Shown: positions 58,913-64,000 of the stretch, piece by piece
Layout: every line of letters begins with the position of its first letter
How positions within the stretch are numbered: the first letter of the stretch is position 1
Source: Zygotorulaspora mrakii
Taxonomy: Eukaryota; Ascomycota; Saccharomycetes; Saccharomycetales; Saccharomycetaceae
DNA length: 64,000 nucleotides
Assembly (NCBI RefSeq): GCF_013402915.1
Contig: NC_050723.1
Coordinates: forward strand, 310,001-374,000
Direction of reading: 5' to 3'
The notes under the pieces: model-generated
What the model was told of the DNA's origin: nothing
Databases searched by the model: none
The model's input: only the letters and a program-made list of their open reading frames with translations
Position numbers and translations under genes: made by a program

Positions 58913-60562
58913 ATGAGTACAGACTTTGATAGAATATACTTGAACCAGTCAAAGTTCAGCGGAAGATTCCGTATTGCGGATTCTGGATTAGGTTGGAAGG
59001 CCACTGCCAGCGGTGGTTCAGCAGCTAGTCAATCTAAGGCACCATTTCTATTACCAGCTACTGAAATATATACAGTTCAGTGGAGTAGAGGCTGCAGAGA
59101 ATATGAGCTGAAAATAAATACTAGAAATCAAGGTGTCGTACAACTAGATGGGTTTTCACAAGAGGATTTCAATTTGGTCAAAAATGATTTCCATCGTCGT
59201 TTCAACGTTCAGATAGAGCAAAAGGAACACTCGTTACGTGGATGGAATTGGGGAAAACTTGATTTGACTAGGAATGAGATGGTATTTGCCGTAAATGGTA
59301 AACCAGCGTTTGAGATTCCATATGCTCATATAAACAACTCTAACTTAACCTCCAAGAACGAAGTGGCGATCGAATTTAATATTCAGGATGAGAATTATCA
59401 ACCAGCGGGTGACGAAATGGTTGAGATGAGGTATTACATTCCAGGTGCTGTCTCGGATGGAAATGAGGAAGAAATGCCAAAGAAAGAAGAAGAAGGGGAA
59501 ATGGTGCCAAAAAAGGAGGAAGATGAGAATGAGAATGTGGAGAAGGAGTCTAAAGAGGAAAGAACTATGGCAGAAGCTTTCCATGAAGAGTTAAAAGCAA
59601 AGGCCGATATAGGTGAAGTAGCTGGTGATTCTATTGTATCATTCCAAGACGTTTTCTTTGCCACGCCCAGAGGTCGTTATGATATTGATATCTACAGAAA
59701 CTCTATCAGGCTTAGAGGTAAGACTTATGAATATAAGTTGCAACATCGTCAAATCCAGAGAATCGTTTCTTTGCCAAAGGCAGATGATATTCATCATTTA
59801 ATCGTGCTCTCGATTGAGCCACCTTTACGTCAAGGTCAAACTACGTATCCATTTTTGGTAATGCAGTTTCAAAAAGATGAAGAGACGGAAGTACAACTTA
59901 ATCTCGAGGACGATGATTTTGAGAAAAATTATAAAGACAAACTGAAAAAGCAATATGACGCAAAATCTCATATCGTTATCAGCCACGTTCTAAAGGGTCT
60001 GACGGGTAAAAGAGTCATTGTTCCAGGTGCGTATAAATCGAAATATGAGCAATGTGCAGTATCCTGCTCTTATAAAGCTAACGAAGGCTATTTATACCCC
60101 TTGGATAATGCTTTTTTTTTCCTTACGAAGCCAACTCTATATATTCCATTTTCTGATGTAAGCTCTGTGAATATTTCAAGAGCAGGTCAAACTTCAACAT
60201 CGTCAAAGACTTTTGATTTGGAAGTCCTACTTCGTTCTAACAGAGGCTTTACGACGTTTGCAAACATTAGTAAAGAGGAGCAGCAATTATTGGAGCAGTT
60301 TTTGAAATCGAAGAATTTAAGAGTGAAGAATGAAGATAAGGAAGCTCAAGAGAGATTACAGAGCGCCCTTGGATCTGATTCTGAAGATGAGGATATAAAT
60401 ATGGGATCTGCTGGTGAAGACGAAGAATCTTTTGACGAAGAATTTCGCGCAAGCTCAGATGACGACGATGTTGCCGAAGAATATAATTCTGATATTGCTG
60501 CCAGTAGTGACGAAGAAGGCGGTTCTGCTGAGAGGCCAGCTAAAAAGCCAAAAGTAGAATGA
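58913..60562 (+). CDS. POB3: FACT histone-chaperone subunit Pob3 (SSRP1 family)
   Basis: The protein is 549 residues (S. cerevisiae about 552). The N-terminal dimerisation/PH-like domain (FRIADSGLGWKA, about 20-31) is followed by a Glu/Lys-rich linker (about 184-222). Two tandem PH-type domains form the middle (about 235-470, with FQDVFFATPRGRYDIDIY). The tail is acidic (about 478-541) and ends in a basic nuclear-signal-like KKPKVE. With Spt16 it forms FACT, which reorganises nucleosomes in transcription and replication. Like other yeast Pob3 proteins it has no HMG box. Confidence 0.95.
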   Translation: MSTDFDRIYLNQSKFSGRFRIADSGLGWKATASGGSAASQSKAPFLLPATEIYTVQWSRGCREYELKINTRNQGVVQLDGFSQEDFNLVKNDFHRRFNVQIEQKEHSLRGWNWGKLDLTRNEMVFAVNGKPAFEIPYAHINNSNLTSKNEVAIEFNIQDENYQPAGDEMVEMRYYIPGAVSDGNEEEMPKKEEEGEMVPKKEEDENENVEKESKEERTMAEAFHEELKAKADIGEVAGDSIVSFQDVFFATPRGRYDIDIYRNSIRLRGKTYEYKLQHRQIQRIVSLPKADDIHHLIVLSIEPPLRQGQTTYPFLVMQFQKDEETEVQLNLEDDDFEKNYKDKLKKQYDAKSHIVISHVLKGLTGKRVIVPGAYKSKYEQCAVSCSYKANEGYLYPLDNAFFFLTKPTLYIPFSDVSSVNISRAGQTSTSSKTFDLEVLLRSNRGFTTFANISKEEQQLLEQFLKSKNLRVKNEDKEAQERLQSALGSDSEDEDINMGSAGEDEESFDEEFRASSDDDDVAEEYNSDIAASSDEEGGSAERPAKKPKVE

Positions 60563-60860
60563 TAGAAATGAGATTTTGTAATCATGCGATTTATGTATAA
60601 GTAGCATACCAATAAATAATCAAAACGGATAATCAAGATTTCCCTGTTTTTTTGTTGATTTACTTTTAGCAGCTGAATTTGAGTTTTAACTATTTGTTGC
60701 AGTTTTACACCATTTCAACATATTGAAAAAAAATAAAGAACAATAACTATAGTTAAAATGCAAAATAATAGAAGAATAAATGGAGGGAGAACTGAGAAAG
60801 AGCCAATATTTGACTCCATTAAAGGTCCCTATTACTTTTAATTCATGTCAAAAATAAGTT

Positions 60861-62231
60861 ATGGGCGAAAGTGCTAGTTTGAAAGAGGATCTAAGCATTT
60901 TGATGGATATGTATCCAGAGTTACTTCTCGATACAGCGCTGCAGGAAATTGAGGAGAGTAGCTCCACCCCAATGATGGGTTCCCTTCCTTTCAAAATGTC
61001 CTTATCTGTTGATCTGTTGGTGGAATACGAAGATCAGTGCTTGCCCTTCTCTCAGATGATTGACGATATGATATCTTTTAGCGTTAAACCATCTGAGTAC
61101 CCCCAAAACATCAACTTCTCCATCGAATCCGAATGGATGTCAGAAGAACATATTTCAGTACTTTGTGAGGCTATTCACTCTGAATTTGATCGATTTGTTG
61201 ATCCACAATCAGAATTATATGACGCTTTCACCCCTTTACTAATGTTGATATTTGGGTTCCTCACCGAGGATAGTGCGGAAATTCTATTTAATGACGGGAA
61301 GCTGAAATGCCACTCCAAGAAAATCTACAACAAGTTCGTGAGGCTTTACGATGATGTAGAGTGTAAGAAGTTTGAAAGAAGTAACTTTAATTGTGCTATC
61401 TGCATGGAAACAAAGAAAGGCACCAAAATGGTAAAACTCCCGTGCCTTCACTATTTATGCAGTGATTGCACCAAATCTTATTTTGCATCAATGATTGAGG
61501 GAGGAAATATAGACCGAGTACGATGCCCCGAGTGTAAATATCAAGAACTGGACTTTTCGACGTATCAAGACTATTCCAAGCTTAAGAAAGACTTATTTAC
61601 ACCCGCCATACCTTTTGAATTCTTCAATGATATTTTGTCCGCTGAGCTTTGTAAAAGATACAAGGACTCTTTTCACGCACAAAAAGCAGTAAGACTTTCT
61701 AAATACTGTATGCTCGCAAGCATTGCTTGTCCAAGATGTGATTACTGGTGTATAAAAGATGATTTGAATGAAACTTTGATTCAATGCCCAAACTGTAAAT
61801 TCGCTTTCTGCTTCAATTGCCTTCATTCTTGGCATGGCTATAATAACAAATGTGGAAAGAAGCTCAAAATAGCAGACGATATAATAGAAGAATATATGGA
61901 TGCTCTAACAACGGATCAACGAAAAAAATCTTTAGAAACCAAATACGGGAGAAAGATCCTGGAGCACGGGTGTGGTGAGTATATCGCGGAAAAAATGCTT
62001 GATATGGCAATAGCAGAAGAAGGTTCGGATTTACAAAGATGTCCCCAGTGTCGACTTGTGGTTCAAAGAAGTGAAGGATGTAACAAAATGAAATGCGCTG
62101 TTTGCGAAACGTTATTTTGCTATATATGTGGCAGCTTATTAAATCCAGAAGATCCATACGAACATTTTAGAGAGCCATTTTCTTCCTGTTATGGCCGACT
62201 TTTTGAAGGAATGCCTGGTGCAAATTCTTAG
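60861..62231 (+). CDS. ITT1: RBR (RING-in-between-RING) ubiquitin ligase Itt1
   Basis: The protein is 456 residues (S. cerevisiae about 464). An RWD-like N-terminal domain spans about 1-125. RING1 starts at about Cys178 (CAICMETKKGTKMVKLPCLH). The IBR zinc region contains CPRCDYWCIK and CPNCKFAFCFNCLHSWHG. RING2 starts at Cys394 (CPQCRLVVQRSEGCNKMKC), where Cys407 is the expected catalytic cysteine of RBR ligases. S. cerevisiae Itt1 affects translation-termination efficiency. Synteny YML068W agrees. Confidence 0.93.
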   Translation: MGESASLKEDLSILMDMYPELLLDTALQEIEESSSTPMMGSLPFKMSLSVDLLVEYEDQCLPFSQMIDDMISFSVKPSEYPQNINFSIESEWMSEEHISVLCEAIHSEFDRFVDPQSELYDAFTPLLMLIFGFLTEDSAEILFNDGKLKCHSKKIYNKFVRLYDDVECKKFERSNFNCAICMETKKGTKMVKLPCLHYLCSDCTKSYFASMIEGGNIDRVRCPECKYQELDFSTYQDYSKLKKDLFTPAIPFEFFNDILSAELCKRYKDSFHAQKAVRLSKYCMLASIACPRCDYWCIKDDLNETLIQCPNCKFAFCFNCLHSWHGYNNKCGKKLKIADDIIEEYMDALTTDQRKKSLETKYGRKILEHGCGEYIAEKMLDMAIAEEGSDLQRCPQCRLVVQRSEGCNKMKCAVCETLFCYICGSLLNPEDPYEHFREPFSSCYGRLFEGMPGANS

Positions 62232-62272
62232 CAAATTAGATGTATGTATAAAATACTTGATATAATTGACAA

Positions 62273-62879
62273 TCATTTTCCTGTAGTGAGTCTCTCTATA
62301 GTGCTTTTGATAACACTTGCGGACCTTTCGAATTCTTCGAGCTTGTGATCTAAATGCTGCTCCTTCAGTTTCATCCATCCCTCAGCTTTGCCAATAACCG
62401 CTGCCCCTCTATGGGAGTCTATCACAAAGGCGGATTCCTGCCATAGGTATTGCTTCTAAATATCGTGTTAGTAATTCTGAATGTGATGCAGAAATGAAAT
62501 AATATTTGCTTGACTAAAGAACAGAACATACTTGGTACAGTTGATCCAAATCTGCAAGAATGGAATCCACATGTCTTGTGTAATCATCCATGACATTGGC
62601 TGACAGCTCATATAGCGAATCCCACTCCATTTTTTCAATATGGCCGCTTTCACTATTGCTTCCTCCATTACTTTCATCTACTGGTTTTGAAGACGTTTCA
62701 TGTATCAACTTCGTTGTTTCCTGAATTCGAATTAAAATTTCCTCTTTCATCAGCTGCTTCTTTATGTCGTCTTCCTGGCCCTTCCCTTTATACTCGGCGG
62801 CTAAATCACGTAGTGACATACAATTAGACATATTTGCTTGTTCAGGAATTTTCCCACCAGATCTTACTGCTTCTAACAT
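62273..62879 (-). CDS. GMC2: Two-exon coiled-coil protein, probable Gmc2 (synaptonemal complex central element)
   Basis: Spliced from exon 1 (62532-62879, 116 residues) and exon 2 (62273-62455, 60 residues) to a 176-residue product. The intron has a GTATGT donor, TACTAAC branch point and TAG acceptor. The protein is helical and charged with coiled-coil character (EEILIRIQETTKLIHE; LKEQHLDHKLEEFERS). I identify it by position: S. cerevisiae GMC2 (YLR445W, about 188 residues, intron-bearing) follows VMA6 and YLR446W with the matching relative orientation. Gmc2 with Ecm11 promotes synaptonemal-complex assembly in meiosis. Sequence similarity could not be tested by eye. Confidence 0.6.
62456..62531 (-). 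other. Intron of the GMC2-like gene
   Basis: A 76-nt intron in phase 0. The donor GTATGT starts at 62531, the branch point TACTAAC lies at 62467-62473, and the acceptor TAG is at 62456-62458. Without splicing, the frame would end after five more codons (VCSVL). Confidence 0.9.
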
Positions 62880-62983
62880 TTCTGCACTTATCGATAGTTT
62901 GAAAAGCTATCGATTGTGTTATTACGTACTTTTTATATATATAGAGAACATCTGTATGTACTTTTTAAAACGCGCTGCTTGAA

Positions 62984-63975
62984 TTAATCCAAAATATTTC
63001 TAGATGGCGAGTCTGTTTGATAGCGCAAAGACCATTTGGGCCCCAGCACAGACACTAAGGCAGTATCTAGGATAATAAAAATCCAAGATGCAATGTACAC
63101 GATAAAAGAAAGAACAGCTACAAGTCTAACAACGAATTGGAAGAAAGATATGCGCTCATCTCTGATAACAATTGACAAAGGTTCAAAATCATACTTAATG
63201 AAGATACCTGGGGCACTGATGCCCCTGGTGCTACCGTGACCATTAAGGGTATAATGGCGCTCACTAACAGCAAACTGATTGGTGTCTACAATTGCTCCCA
63301 GTTTTTCGTAAACAGTAGGTACAATTGATGTGTCATACCTGTAAGCAACCAAAGTGTTTGCATCACTCAATCTAGCTGTGTTATCCAATGGATTGTTAAT
63401 ATAAGGATAAAATACACCGTAGGAGAACTCATTGAAGACGTGTGAAAAATCAACCTCACTTATTGGAGCTTTTTGGCTATCTCGATACCCCATGCCCTTA
63501 GCTGTGATATGCAGTTCTCCAGATACTCTGTTTACTGGTATCGACCCAAATATGTGGCAGCCATCTCCACCAGATAGTTCAGAACTGGGTGTATCTCTAA
63601 ATCGTGCTGGAATTGCTTCACCGAGAATTGTGTCCATGTTAGGAGACACGATTGATTTCATATCATTCAGCTTGGCATGTCCTGGAACGAAAAAGATCAT
63701 GTCTTCAAGAACAAGCTCTTTCGAAACAAGTTTACGGTCGAAAGTCTCGTCTCTGACGTTCACTTGTAACCATTTACATGGAGTTTTCACGGATATATCC
63801 ATGTTTATCTGAAAAGTTTCCCTTACTTCACCGTCAACTCTGTACTGTTGGTCAACATATCCACCAAAATAACTTCCAAATTCAGTCCATGCCATGAACA
63901 AAAGAACAAAATATGTAAATAGTGATCCTAGACCACCCTTTGCTGACTTTTTCTTATAAGTCTCATCCGTTTTGG
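62984..63975 (-). CDS. ERV41: Erv41-like COPII vesicle protein, exon 2 (5' end outside window)
   Basis: About 330 residues of exon 2 are visible. It begins KTDETYKKKSAKGGLGS, then the first membrane segment (about 18-32). A long lumenal domain contains GCHIFGSIPVNRVSGELHITAKG. A second membrane segment near the C-terminus is followed by GPKWSLRYQTD. A TAG acceptor (63976-63978) and a partial branch point (63995-64000) show that the intron continues beyond the window, so the short first exon is missing. Erv41 with Erv46 cycles between ER and Golgi and retrieves ER proteins. S. cerevisiae ERV41 also has an intron near this point. Confidence 0.93.
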
Positions 63976-64000
63976 CTATATGATTCCAACTGTTGTTAGT
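63976..64000 (-). other. 3' end of the ERV41 intron (partial)
   Basis: The acceptor TAG is at 63976-63978, and ACTAAC at 63995-64000 is the branch point cut by the window edge. Only about 16 nt separate branch point and acceptor, short but within the yeast range. The donor and exon 1 lie to the right. Confidence 0.85.

Overview
The window is a stretch of nuclear chromosome from a budding yeast of the family Saccharomycetaceae. Genes are close-packed and mostly intronless. The three visible introns (RPL6, GMC2-like, ERV41) use GTATGT donors and TACTAAC branch points. Almost every protein has a recognisable Saccharomyces cerevisiae counterpart. The gene order interleaves genes that S. cerevisiae keeps on separate chromosomes: YHR with YJR, then YJR with YML, then YML with YLR. 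Only one HMG1/2, FPR3/4, RPL6A/B and RSF2/TDA9 homologue is present. That is the pattern expected of a species that did not pass through the whole-genome duplication. A Zygosaccharomyces/Torulaspora-type yeast is my best guess; the genus cannot be fixed from the sequence alone.

Layout. 1-17.7 kb (YHR191-196 mixed with YJR130-134): SGM1, UTP9, NMD5, NVJ1, MDM31, EGD2, LNP1, CTF8, MNS1, STR2, then the 59-residue ATP18. 17.7-24 kb is looser: two intergenic tracts of about 2 kb flank DAL2 (allantoicase) and EFM3. 24-35 kb (YJR125-127 mixed with YML077-081): TDA9/RSF2, DUS1, VPS70, CPR3, ENT3, BET5. 35-49 kb (YML071-075): HMG1, FPR3, RPL6, TCB3, COG8, all on the minus strand. 49-64 kb (YLR445-447 mixed with YML067-070): VMA6, a membrane-anchored MAPR/cytochrome-b5-like protein, an NGK1-like sugar kinase, tRNA-Arg(UCU), a zinc-cluster regulator, a BAR-like protein, DAK1, POB3, ITT1, a two-exon GMC2 candidate, and ERV41, which runs off the right edge.

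The genes are mainly independent housekeeping units and not a pathway cluster. Themes recur: ribosome biogenesis and translation (UTP9, FPR3, RPL6, EGD2, EFM3, DUS1, tRNA), ER/Golgi/vacuole trafficking and contact sites (SGM1, NVJ1, LNP1, TCB3, COG8, BET5, ENT3, VPS70, ERV41), and mitochondria (MDM31, ATP18, CPR3). Promoter motifs fit several of these roles: PAC/RRPE upstream of UTP9 and FPR3, PAC upstream of EFM3, paired Rap1-type sites upstream of RPL6, and GATAAG sites upstream of DAL2.

I saw no transposon, CRISPR array, virus or dedicated novel system. The most unusual features are a perfect 14-copy, 11-bp, G-quadruplex-prone minisatellite between the Rap1-type sites and the start of RPL6, an 8-bp GATAACGA tandem array just upstream of the sugar kinase, a lone relocated DAL2 with a CGGACA cluster upstream, a second MAPR-family haem-protein candidate, and a VPS70 whose peptidase site has lost most metal ligands. 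S. cerevisiae lengths and gene positions quoted here are from memory.
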